From Spirilliplanes yamanashiensis (GTDB taxonomy: Bacteria > Actinomycetota > Actinomycetes > Mycobacteriales > Micromonosporaceae), in assembly GCF_016863475.1 (NCBI RefSeq), contig NZ_BOOY01000036.1:1-64000 (forward strand): a DNA stretch of 64,000 nt, read 5' to 3'. Positions 1 to 8,452 of this stretch are shown in pieces (the stretch's first letter is position 1; each line of letters starts with the position of its first letter). A model generated the notes under the pieces. The model worked only from the letters and a program-made list of their open reading frames with translations. It did no database searches and was not told the origin of the DNA. The translations under genes and the position numbers were made by a program.

Positions 1-1074
1 CGGGTCCTCGCCTGCGGCGGCCGGGGGCAGCACCGTGGTCTGCTCGCTGTCGTCCCGGGCCGGGAGCGTCGTGGTCGCCTCGTCGTCGGACCCGGCGGCG
101 GGATCGGACACCGGCTCGTCCTCGGACCCGACGGCGTCGTCCGCTGCGGGATCGGGGTCGGCCGGCGGCTCAGGAGCGGTGGTGGCCCCGACGGTGGGTG
201 GCTCGTCGTCGGCCGCCGGGTCGGCGGCGGGCGGCTCGGCCGTGGTGGCCGCGGCCGTGTCCGGCTCGTCGCCGGCCGCCGGGGGAGGCGGGGGAGTCGG
301 CGGAATCGGGGGAGTTGCCGCCCGCTGGAGGGTGGCGCTGTCGAGGATGCGCGTCGTGGGCTCCTCGGCGGCGGCGGCGGTCGCGGCGGCCAGGCGGGCC
401 GGGTGGATGACCTGGGTGGCGTCGCCGGGCAGGTCGGCCGGGGTGGCGTGGCCGAGGCGGGAGCGGGTCGCCGGGGTGATCACCTGGGTGGCCTCCGCGG
501 TGGCCGGCCGCACCACCTGCGTCGCCTCCGCGGAGGGCGGGAAGACGACCTGGGTGGGTTCCTCGATGGGGCGGCCGCCCGGCACCAGGGCCGCCGGGAC
601 GGGCCGCGGCGGCGGGAACACCGCGGGCGCCGGTGGGGCCGGTGGGGCCGGCGGGGCGGTCACCGGGGCGAGGTCGAGGCCGCGCCAGCGGCTGGTGCTC
701 AGCGCCGTGCACAGCAGCGGCACCGCGAGCAGCAGGCCGAGGCCGTGGGCGGGCAGGCTCAGGTCGAAGCCGGGTTTCTCGACCGCGGGCGGGAACAGCG
801 CGGCGAAGCTCGCCGGGCCGGCCAGGGCCCACGCCGTCGCCGTCAGGTAGAGGACCGCCGCCAGCACCGGGCCGGCGGGGGAGAGGCGGGTGAGCAGCAG
901 GACCGCGTACGCGGCGCCGGCGAGGACGAGCAGTGCGACGCCGCCGAGCGTCTCGAGGGTCACCCCGCCGGTGAACGCGCGCCCCTCGACGCCGCGGCCG
1001 AGACCGACCGCGCCGAGGATCCACACCGCCGGGGCCAGCACGAGGGCGTACAGGACGGATCTCACGTGCCGCAT
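1..1074 (-). CDS. Four-TM membrane protein with TQV repeat tail (partial)
   Basis: The reading frame stays open to the left window edge, so the C-terminus is missing; 358 codons are present. The N-terminus has about four hydrophobic segments (residues ~4-24, 41-62, 65-86, 109-126). A long Ala/Pro/Glu/Asp-rich tail, presumably cytoplasmic, follows. The tail carries the motif (E/D)-(P/A)-T-Q-V-(V/I) four times, with Thr at 174, 185, 196 and 220, so three copies are 11 residues apart. A related EEPTTRIL segment follows. Such acidic-x-T-Q-hydrophobic sites resemble actinobacterial Ser/Thr kinase targets, which is inference. The ATG lies 7 nt from a TAGCGT -10 element. No known family was recognised. 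Confidence 0.72.
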   Translation of the reverse strand, partial: MRHVRSVLYALVLAPAVWILGAVGLGRGVEGRAFTGGVTLETLGGVALLVLAGAAYAVLLLTRLSPAGPVLAAVLYLTATAWALAGPASFAALFPPAVEKPGFDLSLPAHGLGLLLAVPLLCTALSTSRWRGLDLAPVTAPPAPPAPPAPAVFPPPRPVPAALVPGGRPIEEPTQVVFPPSAEATQVVRPATAEATQVITPATRSRLGHATPADLPGDATQVIHPARLAAATAAAAEEPTTRILDSATLQRAATPPIPPTPPPPPAAGDEPDTAAATTAEPPAADPAADDEPPTVGATTAPEPPADPDPAADDAVGSEDEPVSDPAAGSDDEATTTLPARDDSEQTTVLPPAAAGEDP

Positions 1075-1081
1075 GCGCCGA

Positions 1082-1087
1082 ACGCTA
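1082..1087 (-). promoter_or_regulatory. -10 element, probable leaderless start of the 1074 gene
   Basis: On the minus strand TAGCGT fits TANNNT and ends 7 nt before the ATG at 1074. That spacing would put transcription start at or next to the start codon. No clear -35 was seen. Confidence 0.45.
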
Positions 1088-1120
1088 CCGGGACCTGGCA
1101 ATGCCGGCCATCGTCGGCCG

Positions 1121-1126
1121 TACCGT
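1121..1126 (+). promoter_or_regulatory. -10 element of the thioesterase gene
   Basis: TACCGT (TANNNT) ends 6 nt before the ATG at 1133. A GAGGG stretch sits in the 6-nt gap, so either a leaderless or a very short-leader transcript is possible. It forms a divergent pair with the -10 at 1082-1087. Confidence 0.45.
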
Positions 1127-1132
1127 GAGGGC

Positions 1133-1651
1133 ATGAGCGATCAGCTGGACGGCCGGCCCACGTCGCACTCGCGGGTGACCCTGAGCCGGATCATGACCGC
1201 CATCGACGTGAACCTGTACGGGACGGTGCACGGCGGCGTCCTAATGAAGTTCGTCGACGACGTGGCGGGCGCGGCGGCGGCCCGGCACAGCGGCGGCACG
1301 GCGGTGACGGCGGCGATCGACGAGATCGCGTTCCTGGAGCCGGTGCGGGTGGGCGACCTGGTGCACGCGCACGCCCAGGTCAACTGGACGGGTTCCAGCT
1401 CGATGGAGGTCGGCGTCAAGGTCGAGGCGGAGCGCTGGGACGCGGCCGGCGGCGAGCGGATGACGGTGGCGACCGCGTACCTGGTGTTCGTGGCCGTCGA
1501 CGTGGCGGGCGGGCCGCGGCCGGTCCCGCCGATCGTGCCCGAGACCCCGGACGACGAGCGCCGCTGCCGGGAGGCGCTGATCCGCCGCGAGCACCGGCTG
1601 GCGCGCCGGCAGGCGATCCTGGCGGCCCGTGCCGCGGGCCACCCGGGCTGA
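1133..1651 (+). CDS. Hotdog-fold acyl-CoA thioesterase
   Basis: 172 residues. A single hotdog domain spans about residues 10-125. It has the family pattern of an early Asn (DVNLYGTVHGG, residues ~26-36) followed by HGG and a Phe/Val-Asp-Asp stretch (MKFVDDVAG). This is characteristic of YciA/BACH-type acyl-CoA hydrolases, which release CoA from cytosolic acyl-CoAs. A charged, probably helical tail (ERRCREALIRREHRLARRQ) ends the protein. The ATG at 1133 is preferred because the frame upstream has no family similarity and a -10 element lies just before it. The gene precedes acetoacetyl-CoA synthetase by 29 bp, so a shared role in short-chain acyl-CoA turnover is plausible. Exact substrate unknown. 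Confidence 0.85.
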   Translation: MSDQLDGRPTSHSRVTLSRIMTAIDVNLYGTVHGGVLMKFVDDVAGAAAARHSGGTAVTAAIDEIAFLEPVRVGDLVHAHAQVNWTGSSSMEVGVKVEAERWDAAGGERMTVATAYLVFVAVDVAGGPRPVPPIVPETPDDERRCREALIRREHRLARRQAILAARAAGHPG

Positions 1652-1680
1652 ATGTACGTTCAGGTCCGAGGAGGTGAAGC

Positions 1681-3573
1681 GTGGGCACAGTGTTGTGGAC
1701 CGCGCCGGCCGACGTCCTGGAGACGTCCCGCATCGGCGACTACATGCGCGCCGTGGGACGCGAGGGCGACTACGCCGGGCTGTGGCGGTGGTCGACGGAG
1801 GACGTCGCCGGCTTCTGGCGCTCGATCTGGGACTACTTCGGCGTCGTCGCGCACGACCCGCCGACGGAGACGCTGGCCGATCCGGGCATGCCGGGCGCGC
1901 GCTGGTTCCCCGGGGCGACCCTGAACTACGCGGAGCACGTCCTGCGGATGCCGGGCGTGGGCGACGACGAGCCGATCGTCCACGCGTACTCGCAGAGCCG
2001 TGACCCGCAGGTGCTCACGGCCCGGCAGCTGCGCCACGAGGTGGCGCGGGTGGCGGCCGGGCTGCGGGCCCTGGGCGTCGCGCAGGGTGACCGGGTCGCG
2101 GCCTACGCCCCGAACATCGCCGAGACGTACGTGCTGATGCTGGCCGCGGCGAGCATCGGCGCGGTGTTCTCCAGCTGCGCCCCCGAGTTCGGCGCCCGCA
2201 GCGTCATCGACCGCTGGCAGCAGATCGAGCCCACCGTGCTCGTCGCGGTCGACGGCTACCGGTACGGCGACAAGGCGGTCCCGCGCGCCGACGAGGTGAA
2301 GGCCGTCGTGGCCGCGCTGCCGTCGGTGCGGCACCTCGTCACCATCGGCTACCTCGACCCGGCGACGGACACGTTCGAGGCGATGAAGCGCGACGCCCCG
2401 CTGGAGTTCGCGGCGGTGCCGTTCGACCACCCGCTGTACGTGCTGTACTCCTCCGGCACCACGGGCCTGCCGAAGCCGATCGTGCACGGCCACGGCGGCA
2501 TCCTGCTCGAACACCTCAAGATGCTCGCCCTGCACTGCGACCTGGGCCCCGGCGACCGGTTCTTCTGGTTCTCCACCACGGGCTGGATGATGTGGAACTT
2601 CCTCGCGTCCGGCCCGGCCGTCGGGGCGGCGATCGTGCTGTTCGACGGCAACCCCGGCTGGCCGAGCCTGGACGCGCTGTGGCAGCTCGCCGAGGACGCC
2701 GGCATCACCTACTTCGGCACGTCCGCGCCGTTCCTGCTCGCGTGCCGCAAGGCCGGGCTCACGCCCGGCCGCGACCACGACCTGTCCGCGCTGCGCGGCC
2801 TCGGCTCGACCGGTGCGCCGCTGCCCCCCGAGGGCTTCGACTGGGTGTACGCCTCCGTCAGCGACTCCCTGCAGCTCCAGTCGATCAGCGGCGGCACCGA
2901 CGTGTGCACCGGTTTCGTCGGCTCCGCCCCGATGCTGCCCGTGCACTCGGGTTCGATCGCGTGCCGCTGCCTGGGCGCGAAGGTCGAGGCGTACACGCCG
3001 GAGGGCAAGCCGGTGATCGGCGAGCTGGGGGAGCTGGTCATCACGGCGCCGATGCCGTCGATGCCGGTCGGCTTCTGGGGCGACGCCGACGGGTCGAAGT
3101 ACCGCGAGGCGTACTTCGACGTCTTCCCGGGCGTGTGGCGCCACGGCGACTGGATCACGATCGCCGACGACGGCACCTGCGTCATCACCGGCCGCTCCGA
3201 CGCGACGCTGAACCGCGGCGGCGTCCGCCTCGGCACCGCCGAGTTCTACTCGGTCGTCGAGGCGCTGCCGTACGTGCTGGACTCGCTGGTCGTGCACACC
3301 GACGACGACCGCCTGCTGCTCTTCGTGGTGCTCGCCGACTTCGTGCGCCTCGACGACGTCACCGCGGCGATCCGGGCGGAGCTGCGCGGCGCGCTGTCCC
3401 CGCGGCACGTCCCCGACGAGATCCACGCCGTGGCGGCCGTGCCGCGCACCCTGTCCGGCAAGAAGCTGGAGGTGCCGGTCAAGCGCATCCTGGCGGGCAT
3501 GCCCGTCGACCGGGCGGCGGCCCGCGGCGCGCTCGCGAACCCCGACGCGCTGACCGCGTTCGAACGGTTCTGA
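1681..3573 (+). CDS. aacS: Acetoacetyl-CoA synthetase
   Basis: 630 residues, the normal length for acetoacetate-CoA ligase (acetoacetate + ATP + CoA to acetoacetyl-CoA + AMP + PPi). It is cytosolic and feeds ketone-body carbon into polyhydroxyalkanoate, isoprenoid or acetyl-CoA metabolism. The N-terminal region has the ACAS_N-like stretch ending in WFPGATLNYAEH, typical of AacS. The ANL adenylation motif YSSGTTGLPK is at residues 256-265. GRSDATLNRGGVRLGTAEFY is the hinge/A8 region. The catalytic lysine of the C-terminal subdomain is in TLSGKK (Lys594). The GTG start has a strong AGGAGGTGAA ribosome binding site 3-13 nt upstream. The gene ends 7 bp from a convergent gene. Confidence 0.92.
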   Translation: MGTVLWTAPADVLETSRIGDYMRAVGREGDYAGLWRWSTEDVAGFWRSIWDYFGVVAHDPPTETLADPGMPGARWFPGATLNYAEHVLRMPGVGDDEPIVHAYSQSRDPQVLTARQLRHEVARVAAGLRALGVAQGDRVAAYAPNIAETYVLMLAAASIGAVFSSCAPEFGARSVIDRWQQIEPTVLVAVDGYRYGDKAVPRADEVKAVVAALPSVRHLVTIGYLDPATDTFEAMKRDAPLEFAAVPFDHPLYVLYSSGTTGLPKPIVHGHGGILLEHLKMLALHCDLGPGDRFFWFSTTGWMMWNFLASGPAVGAAIVLFDGNPGWPSLDALWQLAEDAGITYFGTSAPFLLACRKAGLTPGRDHDLSALRGLGSTGAPLPPEGFDWVYASVSDSLQLQSISGGTDVCTGFVGSAPMLPVHSGSIACRCLGAKVEAYTPEGKPVIGELGELVITAPMPSMPVGFWGDADGSKYREAYFDVFPGVWRHGDWITIADDGTCVITGRSDATLNRGGVRLGTAEFYSVVEALPYVLDSLVVHTDDDRLLLFVVLADFVRLDDVTAAIRAELRGALSPRHVPDEIHAVAAVPRTLSGKKLEVPVKRILAGMPVDRAAARGALANPDALTAFERF

Positions 3574-3580
3574 CCGCGGG

Positions 3581-4264
3581 TCAGACGGCGTGCGCCCGCT
3601 CGGCGGTCAGCCGGTCGGCCAGCCTGGCGGCGTCCAGGTGGGCGCACGCCACGATCGTCGCGCCCGCTGCGAGCGGCGTGAGCAGCCAGTCCACCGGGTC
3701 CGGGTGGGCGCCGACGTCGATCAGCACGCGGCCGGTCAGCCCCAGCTCGGCGGCCCGGGCCGCGGCGGCCGCGACCACCTCGGCGTGGCTGCGGCCGTCC
3801 AGCGCCGCGTCGGTCCCGGTCACCGGTTGGTACGGCCGGAAGTGGTCGCCGTGGGTGCGCACCTCGACGGTGTAGTCGGACCACCCGGCGGGCAGCGGGC
3901 GCAGCGGCAGCGCGAACGGGTGCAGCGCCGTGGCGTACCGCTCGGGCGCGTCCGCGTCCTCGGCGCCGGTGCCGAACGCGACGTCGGCGGGGCCGGCGGC
4001 GACCGCCACGCCCGCCGTCCAGCAGCCCAGCAGGACGGCGGCGGTCTGCCAGTGCGGCGGCAGCAGCACCGCCGCCGTGTCGCCCGGGGCCAGGCCCGCG
4101 CCGTCGACGAGCAGGTTCGCCGTCTTGGCCACCCAGTTGCCCAGGGTGGCGCCCGACAGCTCGGTGCGCTCGCCCGTCGCGTCGTCGTACCAGGTCAGCA
4201 GGGGGCGGGCCGGGTCGGCGGCGACGGCCGCGGCGAACAGGCCGCCGATCGTGTCGGTAGTCAT
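3581..4264 (-). CDS. TIGR03089 family protein (adenylating-enzyme fragment-like)
   Basis: 227 residues. The N-terminal half resembles the start of AMP-binding (ANL) enzymes: TIGGLFAAAVAADPARPLLTWYD, then a stretch ending ANLLVDGAGLAPGDTAAVLLP. The protein stops well before the P-loop-like SSGTTG motif, so it cannot be a complete ligase. This short form is a recognised actinobacterial family (TIGR03089) of unknown function. The ATG at 4264 is chosen over an adjacent GTG at 4267 because a TAGGGT -10 element (4273-4278) lies 8 nt before it. It is convergent with aacS. It may bind nucleotide or be a non-catalytic relic. Confidence 0.8.
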   Translation of the reverse strand: MTTDTIGGLFAAAVAADPARPLLTWYDDATGERTELSGATLGNWVAKTANLLVDGAGLAPGDTAAVLLPPHWQTAAVLLGCWTAGVAVAAGPADVAFGTGAEDADAPERYATALHPFALPLRPLPAGWSDYTVEVRTHGDHFRPYQPVTGTDAALDGRSHAEVVAAAAARAAELGLTGRVLIDVGAHPDPVDWLLTPLAAGATIVACAHLDAARLADRLTAERAHAV

Positions 4265-4272
4265 CACCGACG

Positions 4273-4278
4273 ACCCTA
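4273..4278 (-). promoter_or_regulatory. -10 element for the TIGR03089 gene
   Basis: On the minus strand TAGGGT ends 8 nt before the ATG at 4264, consistent with a leaderless transcript. No -35 consensus was recognised. Confidence 0.4.
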
Positions 4279-4453
4279 CTCGTCACGCACGGTAGTCGCC
4301 GATGCGGCTCAGCGAATTGCCCGGGGGAAAGGCGGCGACGCACGGCCACGGGGGCCGCAGCGCACGTACTCATCGGCGTACGCTGGAGAAGTGGCGTTGC
4401 ACACAGCAGTGGAACGTCACCCGAAGTTCACTATCTGTTGAGGGAGTTGCCCT

Positions 4454-5599
4454 GTGACCGCCGGTCGCCCGCCCCGCGTGCTTGTCGACGCCACAAGCGT
4501 CCCCGCCGACCGGGGTGGCGTCGGGAGATACGTCGACGGCCTCCTCGGGGCCCTCGGCCGCGTGGGCGACGAGTCGATGGACCTCGCCGTCGTCGCGCTC
4601 CGTACCGATGCCGAGCGTTACTCACGGATGCTGCCGCGCGCCGAGGTCGTCGCCGCGCCCGCCGCCGTCGCCCACCGCCCCGCCCGCCTCGCCTGGGAGC
4701 AGACCGGCCTGCCGCTGCTCGCCCAGCAGGTCGGCGCCAAGGTGCTGCACTCGCCGTTCTACACGTGCCCGCTGCGGGCCGGCTGCCCCGTCACCGTCAC
4801 CGTCCACGACGCGACGTTCTTCACCGAGCCCGAGCACTACGACAAGACCCGGCGCACGTTCTTCCGCAGCGCCATCAAGACGTCGCTGCGCCGGGCGAGC
4901 CGGGTCATCGTGCCCAGCAAGGCCACCCGGGACGAGCTGATCCGGCTGCTCGACGCCGACCCCACCGTCATCGACGTGGCGTACCACGGCGTCGACCAGA
5001 CCGCGTTCCACGTCCCCACCGAGGAGGAGAAGGCCCGCGTCCGCGCCCGCCTCGGCCTCGGCGACTCCGGCTACGTCGCGTTCCTCGGCGCCAAGGAGCC
5101 CCGCAAGAACGTCCCCAACCTCATCCGCGGCTGGTCCCGCGCCGTCACCGACCTGCCCGACCCGCCCGCCCTCGTGGTCGCCGGCGGCCAGGGCCACGAC
5201 GACGACATCGACCGCGCCGTCGCCGAGGTGCCCGCCCACCTGCGCCTGCTGCGCCCCGGCTACCTGCGCTACGCCGACCTGCCCGGCTTCCTCGGCGGCG
5301 CGCTCGTCGCCGCGTACCCCTCGTACGGGGAGGGTTTCGGCCTGCCGATCCTGGAGGCCATGGCCTGCGGGACGCCCGTGCTGACCACGCCGCGGCTGTC
5401 GCTGCCCGAGGTCGGCGGCGACGCCGTCGGCTACACCACCGAGGACCCGGACCGCATCGCCACCGACCTGCGCGACCTGCTGCAGGACGAGCAGCGCCGG
5501 ATCACCCTCGCCAAGGCCGGCTTCGACCGGGCCAAGGAGTTCACCTGGGACTCCAGCGCCGAGGTCCACATCGCCGCCTGGCGGCGCGCGGCGGAGTGA
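4454..5599 (+). CDS. GT4-family glycosyltransferase
   Basis: 381 residues with a GT-B layout. The N-terminal Rossmann domain starts RVLVDATSVPADRGGVGRY, a glycine-rich acceptor-site loop typical of mannosyltransferase-like GT4 enzymes. The C-terminal nucleotide-sugar domain contains FLGAKEPRKNVPNLI and the GT4 signature GEGFGLPILEAMACG, with the E-x7-E pair at Glu293 and Glu301. Such enzymes transfer a sugar from an NDP- or GDP-sugar with retention. The next gene downstream makes GDP-mannose, so a mannosyltransferase role is likely but not shown. The GTG start follows GAGGGAG at a suitable distance. The gene probably forms a transcription unit with the guanylyltransferase 75 bp downstream. 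Confidence 0.87.
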   Translation: MTAGRPPRVLVDATSVPADRGGVGRYVDGLLGALGRVGDESMDLAVVALRTDAERYSRMLPRAEVVAAPAAVAHRPARLAWEQTGLPLLAQQVGAKVLHSPFYTCPLRAGCPVTVTVHDATFFTEPEHYDKTRRTFFRSAIKTSLRRASRVIVPSKATRDELIRLLDADPTVIDVAYHGVDQTAFHVPTEEEKARVRARLGLGDSGYVAFLGAKEPRKNVPNLIRGWSRAVTDLPDPPALVVAGGQGHDDDIDRAVAEVPAHLRLLRPGYLRYADLPGFLGGALVAAYPSYGEGFGLPILEAMACGTPVLTTPRLSLPEVGGDAVGYTTEDPDRIATDLRDLLQDEQRRITLAKAGFDRAKEFTWDSSAEVHIAAWRRAAE

Positions 5600-5673
5600 G
5601 CGATTCGTGATCGTTACGGCCCGTTCACGCCATCCGGCCCCGAAGGGTGTGCGGTGACCGGCATGATGGCCTG

Positions 5674-6771
5674 ATGTTGTACGCCGTCATCCCGGCGGGC
5701 GGCAGCGGCACGCGCCTGTGGCCGCTGTCCCGCGCCGGCCACCCGAAGTTCCTGCACCCGCTCACCGGCACCGACGCCTCGCTGCTGCAGGCCACCGCCG
5801 AGCGCCTCGCGCCCCTGAGCGGCCCGGAAGGCACGTTCGTCGTCACCGGCGTCGCCCACGCGGCCGCCGTGGCGCGCCAGCTCGTCGGCGTACCCGAGGC
5901 CAACATCCTGGTCGAGCCGTCCCCGCGCGACTCCTGCGCCGCGATCGCCCTGGCCGCCGCCGTCATCGCCCGCCGCGACCCCGACGCCATCATGGGCTCC
6001 TTCGCCGCCGACCACCTCATCGCCGACACCCCCGGCTACGTCGAGGTCGTCCGCCAGGCCATGGCCGGCGCCGCCGACGGCCTGCTCATGACCGTCGGCA
6101 TCCAGCCCACCCGCCCCGAGACCGGCTACGGCTACCTCCAGTGCGGCGGCCCCATCGGCGACGGCGGAGTGCTCAAGGTCGAGGAGTTCAAGGAGAAGCC
6201 GGCCTACGACGTCGCCGAGGCGTACGTGAAGTCCGGCAACTACCTGTGGAACGCCAGCATGTTCGTCTGGAAGGTCGAGGTCTTCCTCACCGAACTGGCC
6301 CGCCAGCAGCCCCAGCTGCACGCCGGCGTGCAACGCATCGCCGCCGCCTGGGACGGCCCCGAACGCGAAGAGGTCCTCGGCGAGGTGTGGCAGACCCTGC
6401 CCCGCATCTCCGTCGACTACGCCGTCATGGAGGGCGCCGCCGCCGCCGGCAAGGTCGGCACGGTCTCCGGCGACTTCGGCTGGAACGACGTCGGCGACTT
6501 CCACACCCTCGGCGAGGTCCTCAGCGCCGACGTGGCCGGCAACGTCGTCCTCGGCTCCGCCGGCGACGAACAGAACGGGGTCGTCCTGCGCGACGCCGAG
6601 GGGCTGGTGATCGTGCCGCAGAGCGGGCGGCTGGTCGCCGCCCTGGGCGTCCGCGACCTGATCATCGTGGACACGCCGGACGCGGTGCTGGTGTGCCCCC
6701 GGGACCGGGCGCAGGAGGTCAAGAGCATCGTCGACGAGCTCAAGGACCGCGGCGACCACCACTACGTGTAG
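5674..6771 (+). CDS. manC: Mannose-1-phosphate guanylyltransferase (GDP-mannose pyrophosphorylase)
   Basis: 365 residues. It catalyses GTP + mannose-1-phosphate to GDP-mannose + PPi, the activated mannose used for glycolipid and glycoprotein mannosylation. The pyrophosphorylase signature GGSGTRLWPLSR starts at residue 8. EEFKEKP, the sugar-phosphate-binding motif, follows near residue 170, and NAGMF-like NASMFVWK and FGWNDVGDF motifs are present. The length matches the single-domain actinobacterial enzyme, without the PMI domain of longer proteobacterial forms. ATG 5674 is chosen because MLYAVIPAGGSGTRLW is the conserved N-terminus; the frame upstream is unrelated. In M. tuberculosis the homologue lies near fbiB, as here. 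The symbol is uncertain, as names differ among actinobacteria. Confidence 0.92.
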   Translation: MLYAVIPAGGSGTRLWPLSRAGHPKFLHPLTGTDASLLQATAERLAPLSGPEGTFVVTGVAHAAAVARQLVGVPEANILVEPSPRDSCAAIALAAAVIARRDPDAIMGSFAADHLIADTPGYVEVVRQAMAGAADGLLMTVGIQPTRPETGYGYLQCGGPIGDGGVLKVEEFKEKPAYDVAEAYVKSGNYLWNASMFVWKVEVFLTELARQQPQLHAGVQRIAAAWDGPEREEVLGEVWQTLPRISVDYAVMEGAAAAGKVGTVSGDFGWNDVGDFHTLGEVLSADVAGNVVLGSAGDEQNGVVLRDAEGLVIVPQSGRLVAALGVRDLIIVDTPDAVLVCPRDRAQEVKSIVDELKDRGDHHYV

Positions 6772-6782
6772 GGCCTGGGCCG

Positions 6783-6817
6783 GGTCGCGCCCTCCGGGTG
6801 TTCCTGGGGGCGCGACC
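6783..6817. terminator. Bidirectional stem-loop between manC and the Nudix gene
   Basis: GGTCGCGCCC at 6783-6792 pairs perfectly with GGGCGCGACC at 6808-6817 around a 15-nt loop. It lies between convergent genes. There is no T tract, as is common for terminators in high-GC actinobacteria. Confidence 0.55.
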
Positions 6818-6834
6818 GCGGCCTGCGGTTGCCG

Positions 6835-7410
6835 TCAGTGGCCGGCGCGGAGTTTGAGGCGGTCCAGCGCCGGGCCGATGAGCTGCACCGTCCCGCCGCC
6901 CAGCGGCTCCGGCAGCGCCCCCGGCTCGAACCAGCCCAGCGCCGCCGACTCCTCGCTCACCCGCTCGACCGCCCCCGCCGGCGCGTACGCCACGTACCGC
7001 ACGTCGTGGTGCGCCGACGGCCCGCCCGGCGTGCCGTCGACGCCCGCGCACCGCACCGGGTGGATGTCGATGTCGATCGGCACCGGGTCCAGCTCCAGCC
7101 CCGCCAGCCCCGACTCCTCGGTGGCCTCCCGCAGCGCGGCCGCCGCCAGGGTGAGGTCGGCCGGTTCGCAGTGCCCGCCGAGCTGCATCCACGTGCCGAT
7201 CCGCCCGTGCAGGCACAGCAGCAGGCGCCCCGCGTCGTCCACCACCAGCGTGCTGGCCGTGACGTGGCCCGGCCGGTGCGCACGGGTCATCGCGATCGGC
7301 CCGGCCGCCAGCAGGTCCAGGGTGCGCACCCGGTTGGCCTCCGCCGCGTCGGAGGTGGCCGTCCACCGGGTGAGCACGTCGCGGGCGTCGTCGTAGAGCT
7401 GTTCGATCAC
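6835..7410 (-). CDS. Nudix hydrolase
   Basis: 191 residues. The Nudix box spans about residues 78-102 (GGHCEPAD then REATEESGL), with Asp85 and the REATEE acidic cluster as metal ligands. It has one extra residue relative to the textbook spacing, which is common in this subfamily. It would hydrolyse a nucleoside-diphosphate-linked substrate; the substrate cannot be told from sequence. The N-terminal ~45 residues (DDARDVLTRWTATSDAAEANR) form a helical extension seen in actinobacterial members. The start is GTG at 7410. The gene lies 14 bp downstream of fbiB on the same strand, so it may be the last gene of the fbiAB transcript. Confidence 0.85.
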   Translation of the reverse strand: MIEQLYDDARDVLTRWTATSDAAEANRVRTLDLLAAGPIAMTRAHRPGHVTASTLVVDDAGRLLLCLHGRIGTWMQLGGHCEPADLTLAAAALREATEESGLAGLELDPVPIDIDIHPVRCAGVDGTPGGPSAHHDVRYVAYAPAGAVERVSEESAALGWFEPGALPEPLGGGTVQLIGPALDRLKLRAGH

Positions 7411-7423
7411 GTCGGCGAGTCTT

Positions 7424-8452
7424 CTAGACCGCGGTGGCCGTGAGCAAAACGGCGTCCCCGTCCGTGTCCACCACGGCGGTCGCGACGCCCTCGGCCAGCA
7501 GCGCCGCCCGCAGCCGGTGCACGTCCGCGCCGAACCGGATGAGCGCCCGCGCCCCGCCGCCCGGCGGCGGCACGCACCGCACCCCGGCGTCGGTGACCTC
7601 GACGACGGTGCCGTCCGCGAGATGCGGGCGCACCAGCTCGACCGCCCGCCCGGCCACCGCCGGGTCGAGCGCCGCGCCCGCCGTCCCCGCCGCGGGCAGG
7701 GTCGCCGCCGCGCGCAGCCCCGCGGCCCGCGCCTCAGCCGTGCCCAGCGAGAACATGTCCGACGCCTCGTCGCGGATCAGCACCGCCGCCCCCGCGTCCG
7801 CCGCCTCCGGCGACCCCCACGGCTGACCGCGCACCACCGCCACCGGCACCTGGTCGCGCTTGCCCTTCACCAGCTCACCCGCCGCCGCCAGCTCGTCGGC
7901 CACCGCCATCTGGGTGATGTGCAGCTCGTTGCCGTACGGGTCGACCTCGCCGCGGTGGTCGCGCAGCGGCGCGATCCCGGCCGAACCCAGGGCCACATCG
8001 GTGAGGCCGTTGCGCCAGGCCCGGCCCATCGTGTCCGAGACGATCACGGCGACGTCCAGGCGGCGCGCCGCGAACGCCGCCCGCAGCCGCCGCGCCGACG
8101 CGTCCGGGTCCGCCGGCAGCAGCACCAGGTGCGTCTTGTCCACGTTCGAGGCGTCGATGCCCGCCGCCGCCATCACGAAGCCGTGGTGCGTCTGCACGAT
8201 CGTGGTCGGCCCGCGCCGCGCCACCACCCGCGCCGACTCCGCCGCCAGCGCCTCCGCGCGCGCCGCCTCGCGTTCCGGGCCGTCCGCCGGCACCTCGACC
8301 AGCCGGCCCTCCGCCTTCGACACGATCTTGCTGGTCACCACGAGCACGTCGCCGTCGCGCAGCCACGGCGCGGCGCCCGCGATCAGCGCCGCCAGGTCGT
8401 CGCCCGGCACCACGTCGCCGATGCCCACGACCGGCAGGATCTCGAGACTCAT
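7424..8452 (-). CDS. fbiB: Coenzyme F420-0:L-glutamate ligase, lacking the nitroreductase domain
   Basis: 342 residues. Residues ~1-245 match the CofE ligase: VVGIGDVVPGDDL, LVVTSKIVSKAEGR, VQTHHGFVMAAAGIDASN, VSDTMGRAWRNGLTDVALG and the EVDPYGNELHITQMAVADELAAAGELVKGK core. The ligase adds L-glutamates to F420-0 using GTP. Mycobacterial FbiB is about 448 residues and carries a C-terminal FMN nitroreductase-like domain that reduces dehydro-F420-0. Here only ~95 residues follow the ligase. They lack any flavin motif and end in a small region (LIRFGADVHRLRAALLAEGV). The start ATG overlaps the fbiA stop as ATGA (8449-8452), so the pair is translationally coupled. Confidence 0.9.
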   Translation of the reverse strand: MSLEILPVVGIGDVVPGDDLAALIAGAAPWLRDGDVLVVTSKIVSKAEGRLVEVPADGPEREAARAEALAAESARVVARRGPTTIVQTHHGFVMAAAGIDASNVDKTHLVLLPADPDASARRLRAAFAARRLDVAVIVSDTMGRAWRNGLTDVALGSAGIAPLRDHRGEVDPYGNELHITQMAVADELAAAGELVKGKRDQVPVAVVRGQPWGSPEAADAGAAVLIRDEASDMFSLGTAEARAAGLRAAATLPAAGTAGAALDPAVAGRAVELVRPHLADGTVVEVTDAGVRCVPPPGGGARALIRFGADVHRLRAALLAEGVATAVVDTDGDAVLLTATAV

